64,000 bases of DNA from Gymnorhina tibicen (lineage: Eukaryota; Chordata; Aves; Passeriformes; Artamidae). Below, in pieces: positions 51,094-62,600 of the stretch; position 1 is the first letter of the stretch, and the number at the start of each line of letters is the position of its first letter. A model generated the notes under the pieces. It saw nothing but the letters and a program-made list of their open reading frames with translations. It had not been told where the DNA came from and did not search any database. The stretch is from assembly GCA_013399875.1 (NCBI GenBank), contig VXAZ01008167.1, positions 1,764,534 through 1,828,533 on the forward strand, written 5' to 3'. The position numbers and the translations under genes are program-made.

Positions 51094-51560
51094 GACACAA
51101 TAAGCTGCCAGTCAGATTTGTTGGATGCTGTGTGATCTTGTGATATTAATAATATAATGATAGCATTATAACTGGACCATTCAACTCTGTAGTTTGTTCT
51201 TCTATAAATGATTTATAAGTTTTATGCATTTTATATGTCTCTCATTAAAAATGCATTGAAAAATACTATCAAAATACCATTTTGTGAGGCTTAGTCTCTC
51301 TTTATTCTTGTTACAGCCATCTGCCATTAAGCTTTAATAACTGGCTGATTATAATTTATTAATTTATCACCTGTTCTTTATACAGCTGGATAAAATAATA
51401 GTCAACCAATGTGAAATGGCCTCCTATTGTGTTATTAATCCCCAAAGCAATTAGAAAACCCACTGATTGCACAAGCCATTGAAATTCGGCAGTAACTCAT
51501 GTTAGAAATGATCTGCAGTGCTTCCATCAGTATGTGATTGGTAACGATGTTTCTGTTGCC
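51094..51560. promoter_or_regulatory. Candidate conserved non-coding / enhancer-like block
   Basis: AT-rich but not low-complexity. It carries many TAAT/ATTA homeodomain cores (dense at 51333-51368), E-boxes CATCTG (51318-51323) and CAGCTG (51383-51388), and a CCAAT at 51406-51410. It has no repeat similarity and few open frames. This texture is typical of vertebrate developmental enhancers, but conservation cannot be measured from a single sequence. The boundaries are set where composition changes from the GC-richer left flank. Confidence 0.25.
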
Positions 51561-54137
51561 AGTGAGAATTTGAAAGGGGCAGTTTAACTAGGGAGGCTTT
51601 TAATTTTATTTATTTATTTTATAATAAGCCTATGTTTATGGGGCTGACAGTAGATGTGTAGGTTCCAGCTTGTCTTATGGATTTTGTGGGCACAATCTGA
51701 GAAAGGCAACATCAATTTCATATAGTGTCATGCTCTTGCTCCTCAAACCTTCTTTGGAGAGATTTCTGCCCCAGCTAACATCCCCAAGGATGAAAGGGTA
51801 ATTTACAGATTCCTTTAAATGCCAAATCTTATAGGAGATTGAGTTCAGTCAGCTTTGGATGAAGACATCAGACTTCAGTATCTCTCCTTTGATTTTTATC
51901 TGCCAAGGATTCAGTATGGGTTAGTTGTGGGCTTTCTGATATGGATATTTACAGTATGTGAAAAGGGACAGAGCACACAGTTTGTTGGATCCAACAACTG
52001 TCATTTAGCAAAGCCGTTTGCTTACTCTGCCAGTGTGAAGAAGATATGCAGCCCACCCCAGATGTGAAGAAGTTCCTTATCTCCCGTCCTATTTGCAGTG
52101 CAGACTATGTGTTACAATACCTCTGGCACTAACAAGTCACATTCCGGTAATACTGTCCCTGATGCAGATTTAACTGCTTTTCTGGTGAAAGGAAGGAAAG
52201 GAAAAAAAAAGGCCACTGATGTCAGAAAGCAGAGACACACCACTGAGAAAAGCAGCTGTAAATGGTTCTTTGTCCTAAATGAAGCTCCTGGCCCCTCTGG
52301 TGTGCGTGCTCAGTCAGGGACCATGCTGGTGGGTCAGGCATGCTGGAGGTACAGAGCTGCCAACTACAGTGATATTCTGTCCCACATGGCTTGAAGTGGT
52401 CTGGGAGAACTTTTACTTAAACAAGATGATCACATAGATCAACATTCTGCTATTGAACAGGACTCTGGGTAGACTTAGGAAGAGATTTTTTCATCTCTCT
52501 TCTGTCTCCAGCAATACCTACCACTCAGTAAATATGTGCATTAGTGCAATGTAGTGACTCCAGAGTATTAGAAAGTCTTGAGTCTTCCACCAATATCACA
52601 CTCCCTCTGCATAATGGTAGGATAGTTGAATTATTGCCCTTCTGCTCAACACTTCTGATGCCTGTGCTGTCCTATTGCAGGTTTTGTAGCTTCTCCACAG
52701 TTAAACATGGAGAAACTACTTTGACAAAAAGACCCGGAAAAAATGATGCTGAATTGAATATATTAGGAGATTTGTACTTCCTCCTTCTACAGGGAACCCA
52801 AAGCAGAAGTTAAGAGGCCATTCTTGAAATTCTTATACTATTTCTGGCTTCTCTGGAAGTAAAAATCGGAAGAAATCTCATGCAAATGTTTTTCCTTCTG
52901 AGACATCCAAGCCAACTATGCAGATACAAGGGGTTTAGAAAAAGCAGTGAGTACATAAAGTACAGTGAGTTCCTGAGAAAATTTCCCACCTTAACCCTCC
53001 AGTGTGTCCACAGATAAAATCCAGACTGTAGAAAGTCCTCAGAAATGGTGTGGCCACTGTAAGTGTCTTGCATTGAAGGTACCCACCTTTTGCCTACATA
53101 ATCCTCAGATGGGATGAGCATGGAGAGGATTTTCCACTCCTTCCCACCTCTGTAGATATACACAAGACTACTCTGCAATCTTAAACTAGAGCAATTACTA
53201 CAACCTCGTCACCTTAGGTTGCAGCAGAGAGTTTGCCCTCTACCATGACCAACAGCCAGCTAACTGTGTTTTCCCCAGATTTGAATTTCATGGTTCTTCT
53301 TGAGTCAGGTTCTCAGTACCAGCTGGGGAACTCCTGGGCATGAAAGCTGGTTATGGCATGGCACAGACTTGCAGGCAGGCCATTTTTCAAAAAGTGGATT
53401 GACAACAGTTACAGGTTGTGTTTTCACTGCAGGTGAGAGGTCTCCAGTTAAGGTTAATCTTAGGATTTTAGTGGACCCACAGTGCATATACTCCTCTCTG
53501 AATATAAGAGCAACACAGAATTAAATCCATATTCAAAACAAGACTGGGGGCAGCTATCCATGTAAGAGAGCTCTCTGGCTTCTGTTGTATCCAAAACTGA
53601 TGGCCTATATAATGCACCAGAAAAAAAAATCACAGCTGAAGAACAGTATCACAAAAAATCTCCGAATTGTGAGGGAGTACCAATGGCATTTCCCCCCGCA
53701 AAATCATCACCTAAGGAATCTGTCGCACTTTTACTCAACAAAGTTCCAGTTTGGGAATCCATTAAAAGAACCACTATCAATCACATATTAAGGTCTTTAT
53801 TACAGAAATGTGGTTGAATTCCATGTGGATCTGAACTCCGTTTAGCAAACCTTGGCCACATCCCATATTCATTATTTCCACAAAGGGACTGCATACACCC
53901 GTGTGCATCCCTGAACCCATCAAAGTAATATCCCATAATTATTTTTACTGCATTAAATGATGCTCTCTGGCTACATCTACCTTGCTGAACACATCCACTA
54001 GTGGTTACATTTCCACTAGACTGGCTGGCCTCCTTGACAGCAGCGTAGCTCTGTCCTTTCCTTACCACATTTGGCCTTATGTCCTTCTGGCCCTTCCTTC
54101 CCTAAGACATAGCTGTCATTTTGGGTCCCTTCTCAGT
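51561..54137. other. Unique non-coding sequence
   Basis: About 2.6 kb. The longest frame is 122 codons (52810-53178, minus), without a recognised domain. No repeat was seen apart from short A and T runs (about 52200-52210 and 51597-51620). Confidence 0.5.
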
Positions 54138-54779
54138 TCAAATTCTGAGCTGTGCTGCAGTCCTGATGCTTGGTGTGCTCTTGGAACGAAGCTGAGATTC
54201 TACATTTTGGACTTGTATGTATGACATGACAAGTCTGGAGTTTCTGAGTTTGCAAAGGCTGTAGGGAGTTGCTGGAGGACTCTGCAGAGCACAGGAAAGA
54301 CAGCCTGGTACATTCTCATCCATACTGCCTGCTGGTATTCCCAGAGCAGAATAGATAAGACATAACACTTTGATTTTTCTTTCAAAGGACCTACTTGGTA
54401 CTTTCCAAAAATAGCATGAGAGTGAATGAATGTTTGTGCTATACAGAGGATCAGTGAATCCAGAACAGGCATGCTGTGGGGAATGAGATGATGGTGTAGA
54501 CATACCCCTGCCCAGGTGAGTATATGTAAATTGGAGTGGATTGGATTTTCTGGGGACAGAGAGGTGTGGGAAAACATTGGGGAACTCAGCTTTCAAATGC
54601 TGTGACTGCATCTTCAGTGCTGAAGGCGACAGTCCTTGTGAAGAGATCCTGAGCATTGATCGGTAATCCTGCTCTGAATGAAAAACACACCCCCAGATTT
54701 GGGGTTTCTCTGTGAAGGAGGAAGAGACAACAGCTTCACCTGAGTTAATTCTGAAGTGAAAACATAAGCTCTGACACAC
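54138..54779 (-). other. Longest open frame in the window (213 codons), unidentified
   Basis: A minus-strand frame runs from a methionine at 54779 to a stop at 54138. The translation is rich in Ser, Pro and His with scattered Cys. It shows no signal peptide, membrane segment, repeat or domain that I recognise. A second minus-strand frame of 125 codons (54200-54577) overlaps it completely in another phase. No convincing promoter, splice site or polyadenylation context was seen. An open frame of this length is somewhat surprising in AT-leaning DNA, but the weight of evidence favours chance or a decayed repeat. Confidence 0.12.
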
Positions 54780-56481
54780 AGGATCATTTGCACTTTTATG
54801 TGGGAAAACATATTATTAGAGCTTGACTGAAACATGTAGGAGACTAACAATAATGACACCTAACTTTGTGTTTCAAATACCGAGTACTAGAGTTTGGTGA
54901 TGACTTTCTCATCCTTGTTTAGACTCTCCTTCTTAGGAAAGGTCTTGTGAAAGTAACTTATTTCTTTAAGAAAGCTATGCTGCAATGTGGATGGTAAAGA
55001 CAATGAAGATCCTCTGGAGATCCTCTGCAAAACACCCTGGAGCCATTTGCATCAATTAACTCCACCACCAGCATGTGGCTGCCTGTAGGCCAGGCTGTTG
55101 CCTATTATCTCTTGAAGTGGAGATAATTTTTCATAGAGAGTGTGGGAGGCTTCTGCTTACGAGGATTAATTCACCCAAGGGTGCTCAATTTAAGGGCTCC
55201 TCTGCAGTCTCCTAATCAGAGTGGGCAATTTATAAGATAGTGCTTAAAAGAAAAAAATAATTTTCATTTAGTCTGTTGAATTTTACTTAATGTGCTGCAG
55301 TTTGTTGTTAGGACTTCTAAGCTCTGATGAGCACATGGTGTGTCACATTCCCAGGATGTGATCCAAGACAGTAACACAGTGGGGTAACTACCATCAAATG
55401 GTGTCCCAGTTCTGACTCGAAAAGAGCATTGCTAACACCTCTAGCCACGGTTTTTGGCTTTCTTCCAAGGTTTCCTCCCCAACAGATGCTGAAATCCCAG
55501 AAGAAAGCAGGGATGAATATAATGGAGCAAATGAACAGCATAGTTAATTAGTAATTAAAGTCTCTTAAAACAGGTAGGATTGCACTGAATCAAAAAAGAA
55601 GGAAGGTTTATTGGATCTCTAACCTTAGAAGATTTTTCTATTGCACCTATCATGGCATTTTGTCAGGACTAATTTTTAATGAGTGAAAAATGGGAGCATG
55701 TCCTGATGTCAGATAATCAAAGCAGAAATCCAGAGCAGTTCTGCCATCTCCAGTAAGACAATCCAGTTTGCTGCCAGGCTACTGCTTTCAACAGAAAACC
55801 AGCAAGAGAAACAGAAGAAAACACACAGAGAGCAAGCCTATCATTAAAGGACAGAAAGGAATTTTTAAAGTAGCTCCTGGGGACAGATCTCATTATGTTT
55901 GTGCAGCACCTGGCACAACAGAGCCCTTCTGAATTCAGTTTTTGGAGCTACAAATACAGCACCAAATACTGAGGCTTAAAATAAAATTTGTGACAGATGT
56001 ATTAGCAGCAAGGTTTGGAGAGGAAGAGGATCGGGGTTGATGGACTCTGACAAAATTCCACCACATTGAGTCACATTTTAATTGAAAAATAATAAAAGAA
56101 CGCAAGGGTGGGGAAAAGACATGGGTGAAAATCAGAGGTCACCTGCCGTTGTGATAATTTAACTGAAGTTTTGGAAATGAATCATCGCAGCAGGCGATGG
56201 AAGGTTTCACCTCGGGCAGTGACAGGAAATGCAGGGCTGTAGCTGTGTGCAGAGCATTTGGGCTCTCAATCAGCTCTTATTGATTGGGAAAGTAGAGCTG
56301 TGCTCAGAAATTCTCAGCTTTTCTCTCACTTTCAGTTCGACAGAAAGAAAAATCTCAAGCAGCCATTTTCAGGTTCTTTTTCTCAGAAGCAATGGGGTAA
56401 GTGGGAGGGGAGTTCACAGGAGGAAGACACAAAACTCACAATTTTACTCACATGTCTAATGAAATCACATGCCGTCAGTGG
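54780..56481. other. Unique non-coding sequence
   Basis: About 1.7 kb. The part at 55060-55300 (with TAAT-type cores and mixed composition) has an enhancer-like look, but nothing can be named. Frames are short. Confidence 0.5.
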
Positions 56482-56558
56482 CCAAAAAATAGAAAAACCA
56501 ACCAAAAAAAACACCCAACAACCAAACCAAAAAACCCAATAAAAAAACCAAACAAACC
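56482..56558. repeat. A/C-only low-complexity tract
   Basis: About 77 bases made almost entirely of A and C on the plus strand, with runs such as AACCAACCAAAAAAAACACC, broken only by a few G or T bases near 56490 and 56540. It produces the spurious Lys/Asn/Pro/Gln-rich frames at 56258-56745. Confidence 0.9.
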
Positions 56559-58565
56559 TCACAGCCCCACACCCTTGCTTGAAAGAAGAGATACAAACAG
56601 CTGCTCAGGAGAAGATCCTATTGAGACCCTTCCAAAAGGCTCACTTTTGTTCATAAGTATGCAGCCTTCTAGGACATTCCTCTCTGGGCATCAGACTTCC
56701 TGGGATGGGAAATGTGTATGGGAAATGATCTTGCCTGTAAGTTGAGCTTAAAGCCAGAGTTTTCCAAACTTCTGCTGCCAGGGTGCCTGACACTGCCTGT
56801 GAGGTTTCCTCATTCTGGGCCAGGTTGCAGTGCACATCAAAACAGTTCACGTTCCACAGCAGCACGCTTACTTTGGAAAGGTATAATCATATGGCTCTGG
56901 ATGAGTTTGCCCTTGGGGTGAAACAGGAATGTGTAAAGATCAAGCCAGCATATCCACTTGGTGTGGCACAACTCTGTGGCGGCCTCAGCAACCCAGGAAT
57001 GGGTTAAATGTAAATGCCCTAATGCTTCTTTATCTGGTTGCAAATGTCTTCTGTACCAAGCCTAAAATGTCTTGGGAACGTATTTTTTCTACAAATTAGT
57101 AAATGCTGTTTGGTGTCTCCATCCTTTCAGGTGTCTCTGTACTGTTTTTTATCTCATGTTATGGACATGGTGAAGAATGGCAGGCTTTTTAAAAATCATT
57201 GCAACCATTAGATACCAAATGGTGTGAGGCAGGAACTAGCTGCAGAGACCCCTGACATCTCTGAGGTCTTGTTATGGACCTTCACTTTGCCTTGATTTCA
57301 CTCTTGTCCAAACACAGCCCACTGGACAACTGCCCCCTGAAGAAACGATGGGTGACTGAATGGCCATTAAGTGACGGTGCACAGAAAGAAGAAGCATTTC
57401 CATTTTGCTGGTTAAGGGCCAGATATTGCACAGTCCTTAAACACATGCATAAATGGATAAATATGTGCTTGTGCATATGATGCCCCACTGGATTATGGTG
57501 TGGTGCACACTGATATCATGTGGGCTTTAGTGGGGTTTCATATGAGAGCTCCACTGAACGTGTAATACACGCACACTGACTGGTGTGCATGACTTATGGG
57601 TGTGCTGGTCATCTCAAAGAGGAATCAAACTCTGGGAAAGTTAAATAAGACTCTAGGCTGTGAGGTACACACAGATTTAAAGGAAGATAAAACTCTCCAT
57701 GCATGATGGATGCCAGGCAAGAGTTGAGGAGAGCCACAGGTAGGAACTTACCCACAGGGTTTGTATGGAATAAAGATTTTAAAAAGTGTGAGAATAGGTA
57801 AAACTTAGACACTGCACTGGATTTTCTTGTTTCCTTATTTTATGCTTAAAAATATCTAAGAAATTATATGCAAAACAGGAATTAACAAATCCCCACCTCA
57901 AAAGAAGAGGCCAAAACAAAACCAGAATCCCCTCATCTCCTGTCACCCTTAAAATCCCCCAGCATTTTCACAGTCTGATGCATGTGAGATGAAGCATTGA
58001 AAAACCAGGAACCTCTGAAAGTTACAGTATCTTGCAAAATATTTCATCTCTTTAGGAGAGATGTGTCAAATTTTCCTTGTAACTCAGAATATCTGATTTT
58101 TATCATGAATTAATTAAATATTAATTTATTATTAATGTAGACTAAAAAATGCAAAGAATACAAAGTGCAGCAGAGTGATTTTGAAGTGCAAAATGTAGCC
58201 TTTCTAATTTGAAAAATGTTTTATACCCACTTTACTCTGCTATCTGTTACTTCCCCAGATACAAACCCCTGCAAAGCAATGCCTAAGTAATTTTAATTTT
58301 ATTAACTGCACTATTTGTCATACTTATTGTTTCCTGTATAAACAATGGACACATGGTGATTTTTGTACCAAAATCTGTTCCCAAGAGAGTCTCAGGGCTC
58401 TGAGCATCACAGCAACACGCCTGTAGATGTTTAAGTGAGATTGAAAGCTTGTTTTGATCTCTGAAGCTTAGCCTGGCTTGAGCATGATCACAAAAAAAAT
58501 GCTGCTAGTCCTAGGATGCTTTTGTGCTTCAGAGAAGCAAACAGTAGTATGCAAACCAGAGCTAG
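56559..58565. other. Unique non-coding sequence
   Basis: About 2 kb with no gene recognised. 58085-58335 is AT-rich with nested ATTAATTTATTATTAAT-type cores and a non-repetitive right half, possibly conserved regulatory DNA. Confidence 0.5.
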
Positions 58566-59090
58566 AGGTAGGATGAGCCAGCAGTGTGCCCAGGTGGCCA
58601 AGAAGGCCAATGGCATCTTGGCTTGTATCAAGGATGGTGTGGCCAGCAGGACCAGGGAAGTGATTGTCCCTCTGTACTCTGCACTGGTGAGGCTGCACCT
58701 CGAGTGCTTCGCTCAGTTCTGGGTCCCTCACTTCAGAAAGGACATTGAGGTGCTGGAGCATGTCCAGAGCAGGGCAACAAGGCTCGTGGAAGGACTAAAG
58801 AACATTTGTTATGAGGAGTGGCTGAGGGAGATGGGTTTGTTAGTCTCAAGAAGAGGAGGCTCAGGGGTACCTCACTGCTCTCTACAACCACCTGACAGGA
58901 GAGGTGGTCAGGATGGTCAGGCATTGGAATAGTTTGCTTCAGGATGTGGAGTCACCATTCCTGGAGGTGTTTAAAGGTGTCTGGATCTGGCCCTGGGAAA
59001 TGTGGTTTAGGGGTTACACTGGTGCTGGTCTGATGGTTGAACTGGATAACCTTAAAGGTCTCTTCCAACCTTGATGATTCTATGATTCTC
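58566..59090 (+). mobile_element. CR1 LINE, 5'-truncated, internally deleted
   Basis: Plus-strand CR1 with a readable remnant of the ORF2 C-terminus: [19 protein letters not shown], then [36 protein letters not shown] and [17 protein letters not shown] (58573-58860). Relative to the remembered family layout, a segment of roughly 130 bases is missing near 58905-58918. There the sequence jumps from the CTCTACAACCACCTGACAGG box straight to GGCATTGGAATAG, removing the SDRTRGNG and DIRKNFFT motifs. The 3' part (TGGAGGTGTTTAAAGGTG) and tail (CTCTTCCAACCTTGATGATT, CTATGATTCT) are intact. The continuous frame at 58516-58932 is this remnant, not a host gene. Confidence 0.95.
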
Positions 59091-59335
59091 TTCTATGTTG
59101 GAGTACGGTTTCCTATAGTATGGGGGCACTAGCAGGCTGTCCCCATGTTTATGATGAAAATTTCAGAGCATGTGGAGTGGCTCTTCTTTAAACACACAGG
59201 TTTTTGACATTTTTGGGAAAGAGGAAAAAAAATATTGTCAGGAGGCAGTAGATTTTAGTACATAAAATATGCAAATTACTGCATTTCAAATAAATTCTCA
59301 GATTACTTTGAGGCCACCCAAACCTCCTAGATGAT
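59091..59335. other. Spacer between two opposed CR1 copies
   Basis: About 245 bases of unique sequence separating the plus-strand and minus-strand CR1 copies. No other feature was seen. Confidence 0.6.
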
Positions 59336-59630
59336 GGAATTATGGAATAGTTTGGTTTGGAAAGGACCTTAAATATTATCTGGTTCCACTCACCCTGCCA
59401 TGGGCAGGGACACCTTCCACTCAGGTTGCTCCAAGCCCCATCCAATCTGGCCTTGAACACTTCCAAGGATGGCATCCGCCTTGTCTCTAGGCAACATGTT
59501 CCACTGCCTGGAACACTCATGGTAAAGAATTTCTTCCTAATATCTAATCTGAATTAATCTTTTTTGCAGTTCAAAGCCATTCCCCTTTGTCCTATCACTA
59601 CATACCCTTGTAAAAAGTCTCTTTCCACTT
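59336..59630 (-). mobile_element. CR1 LINE 3' fragment
   Basis: Inverted CR1 tail: ATTATGGAATAGTTTGGTTT, GGAAAGGACCTTAAATATTA, CCCTGCCATGGGCAGGGACA, then TGGCCTTGAACACTTCCAAG and CAATCTGGCC. On the minus strand the end of ORF2 is still readable (PSLEVFKARLDGAWSNL, about 59425-59475). The right end fades near 59630 after CATACCCTTGTAAAAAGTCT. It is in the opposite orientation to the copy at 58566 and from a different CR1 subfamily, judged by the tail sequence. Confidence 0.94.
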
Positions 59631-62600
59631 TTCAAGATTACTACCTTTTGTTAGCATTAGGGTAAATCTTAAGTGTACAAATGTTGAGTGGGGACTTGGG
59701 GTGCTGACAACAAAAAATACTAAAGCAATGAAGGTGCTTCGTGACCCTCATAACTGGTGCACCTGAGCACCATGGAGCATTACTTGTTCCTTCGTGCACA
59801 CTCCAGTGGGAAAAGGAGCAATAATCTTTCCGGGGTCTTTAAATAGAGATGGTCTATGAGTCATGTGACCCAGGAGGGACTAGAACTGACATCTCCAAAA
59901 TCCTGTGTTAATGTCCTGTTCCTGTTGTCAGACTTGGTGACAAAGTTGTTACAAACTTCTGTAATGCAATGGCAATATCAGACCAGGTCTGTCTTGTTGG
60001 AGGTGACCGATGAGATGAGCATGAGCTGAGCTGGATGAGTGTGGCTCTGTGGACGTGTGGTGGGGTGTGGGGTCTGATACAAAGACTGCAGAAATATATG
60101 AACTCCATGTCACTATCTTTAGTTTATTACAAACTTACTAGTTTGTAAGTGATCACGCTTGTAACTGCTGTGGTTGAAATTTGGAGTTTTAATTGGCTTT
60201 TGTAGATATTTAGATTATACAAAATTTCCAGCTTTACTGGTATGAATATTAAGGAGGTACACTTAAAAGTTTGGACTTACTATAATTATTTTTTGACACC
60301 TCTCTAAAAGCTGAGGACTGTTTTATAAGTAAAATAACCAACACCAGTATTGCTCAATTCTGTACCAAATTAAGTTTAAGAAGTTTGTACATAATAAATA
60401 ACGTTATGATTTGAAAATGTTCCATTACATTACGTTAATAAGTCTTAAAAGGCATGGATCATCACACACAGTTGTTAGCTTTATTGTTAATCAGATCTTT
60501 CTCATTAACACACTGTAGTTAAGAATGAAGAGCCCTAAAACTGACTGTGTAATGTTAAATGTAATTTCTGAAACTGCCATATTATGCTGTTCTAAGTACC
60601 TTGGAATTGCTAATTTAATGGAATATTCAGCCCCTAAAATAAATCCTTTACTTTCCACCATTAACTTCACAAAATGTTTTAAGGACAAACACAAGCACAC
60701 TGTCCTTTCAGGAGAAGGCCGAAGTTATTAGAGGTTTGAGAGATCCTGATCAGCAAATGCCAAATCTAAACTTGTCATGACTGTACTTATAATAGCTGAA
60801 CTTTCCACCTTCCCGTGAGTGGCCTGTCTTGTCACACTTATTCTACCTGACCTATTTGCCAGCTCCTAAAGATGTTAAAAAAATATCTGCATCTACTGAA
60901 TGAGGACAGAAAGAGTTTCCATAGTGCTGAATCAACAAAACCCCAGTCTGTGGCTGGGGACTCTGCCTCCTGCTTCCCACAAAAGAGATTTTCCTTTGGG
61001 AGACCTGGACTCTTTCCACCCCCATCATTCACTGTCTGGGGAGTTTCATAGTGAGGTGAAGATGCAAGGACCTCATGGCACATCACTGAACTGATGCCCT
61101 GGCTTGAAGGTAAAGAATATAGGGAATGAGGAATAGTGTGCTACAGGTGTTCAGTAAGAGTGTTCATCCTGCCGCACTGTCTACTTTTGTAGAGGGCTCC
61201 AGAACACAATCAAGCTCTCTCATCTCGGAATGACCCTGGCATTATTTAACCTATTGGAATAGATGTTGTCTAAAAACTTCCCAGTTAGTCCTTGGTGCCA
61301 CATAATTTATAATATCACACTAAGGAATAAATCATAGTGTTCAAGTGAAGAAGAAAAAGGTTATAATTTCAGCTTTACACGTCAAAAAAGCTAAAGCCCA
61401 TAGGACTAAATCCTCAGAACTTGTTGGGAATTATGCCTATATGCAGGCAAGACTATAAATGCTTATTGAGATTCACACCAAAAAAACCCTATAACAACAC
61501 TGCTAAGAACTGCAGATGCAACTGTGACATGGATGGCCATGGACCTCATCCTTGTTTTAAACACAATGGGCCCTTTATTCCAACAAATACATGGCTTATA
61601 GACAGCTCTTCATTCCCACTGGACTTCCCTAACTTTTAGAAGCTTTGGTAAATGTTTTATCTTTTGCACATGCATAATTCTGCTAAATGAAACAATTAGT
61701 CAATGTGGAAACAGGTTTTTACTGTAAAACTGTTACTGGAAAACCAGAAGGGAGTACTGTGTAGCTGTAGTCAGGTCCCCTGTCTCTTCTCCTGCTCTGC
61801 TGAACCAGCACTTTGTCATCAGTCAATTGCCAAAGGAAAAATACTTCTTTTCTTTTTCATACTGTGGCAATTCTGGGTTTTTCAGAACAGAGCCACAAAG
61901 GTGAAAATTAGCAGGGAGAGGATGTGATCTTCCCTCAAAAGGATTCCAGTACCATCTGCTGGTAGGAGAAATATGGGTTTAGCCTGGACCTCCCCCCTCA
62001 AATCTGTATTCTGCCTGTGTGAGACAGTTCAGTGTACTTTTAATTAATTACTCAGTCAGAGCTAACACCAGTCATATCTTAAAAAATGGGCTCCTCACAC
62101 CTTTCGTAAATATTTTCTCTATCAGATTCAGCTAGAGTGGCCCAGTTTTTAGTAAGGGAACACATGGTTCAGACATCAAGGTCCTATCTGACTAATGGCA
62201 TAAGTATGGTGAGTTTATGTCTCACATCAGTGTGTGTCTGGGAGAGGGCATGTAGTTTTGCAACACAAACATTTGGGGCAATATGCTTTCCTTCTGGCAG
62301 ACTCAGAACTTGAAAAATTCAGTATGTGACTGATGTTCTTTGGCCACAGAACCATAAAAGCAGACAGATCCTCAATGGGTCAGTTCCCAAATTATTGATG
62401 GTCTTCTGGTTGTTTGCAGAGCATTTAATAGTTCTATTTCCTCTTATGGGCTGTGATTCTGAAAAGCACATCTTTACTTTTGCACTTCTGCTCCTCTCAT
62501 TGAATTCAATATTTGCAGAGTTTATTGTTGAGCTGAGGTTATGTTTCTGGAGCTCTTTCTAACCTTAGCTTGAAAAGTCATTCTAGCTTAGTCTAGAGTG

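Noticed and set aside
58516..58932. 138-codon frame as a host gene
   Set aside because: The translation contains ordered CR1 ORF2 motifs ([11 protein letters not shown] and others); it is a retrotransposon remnant.
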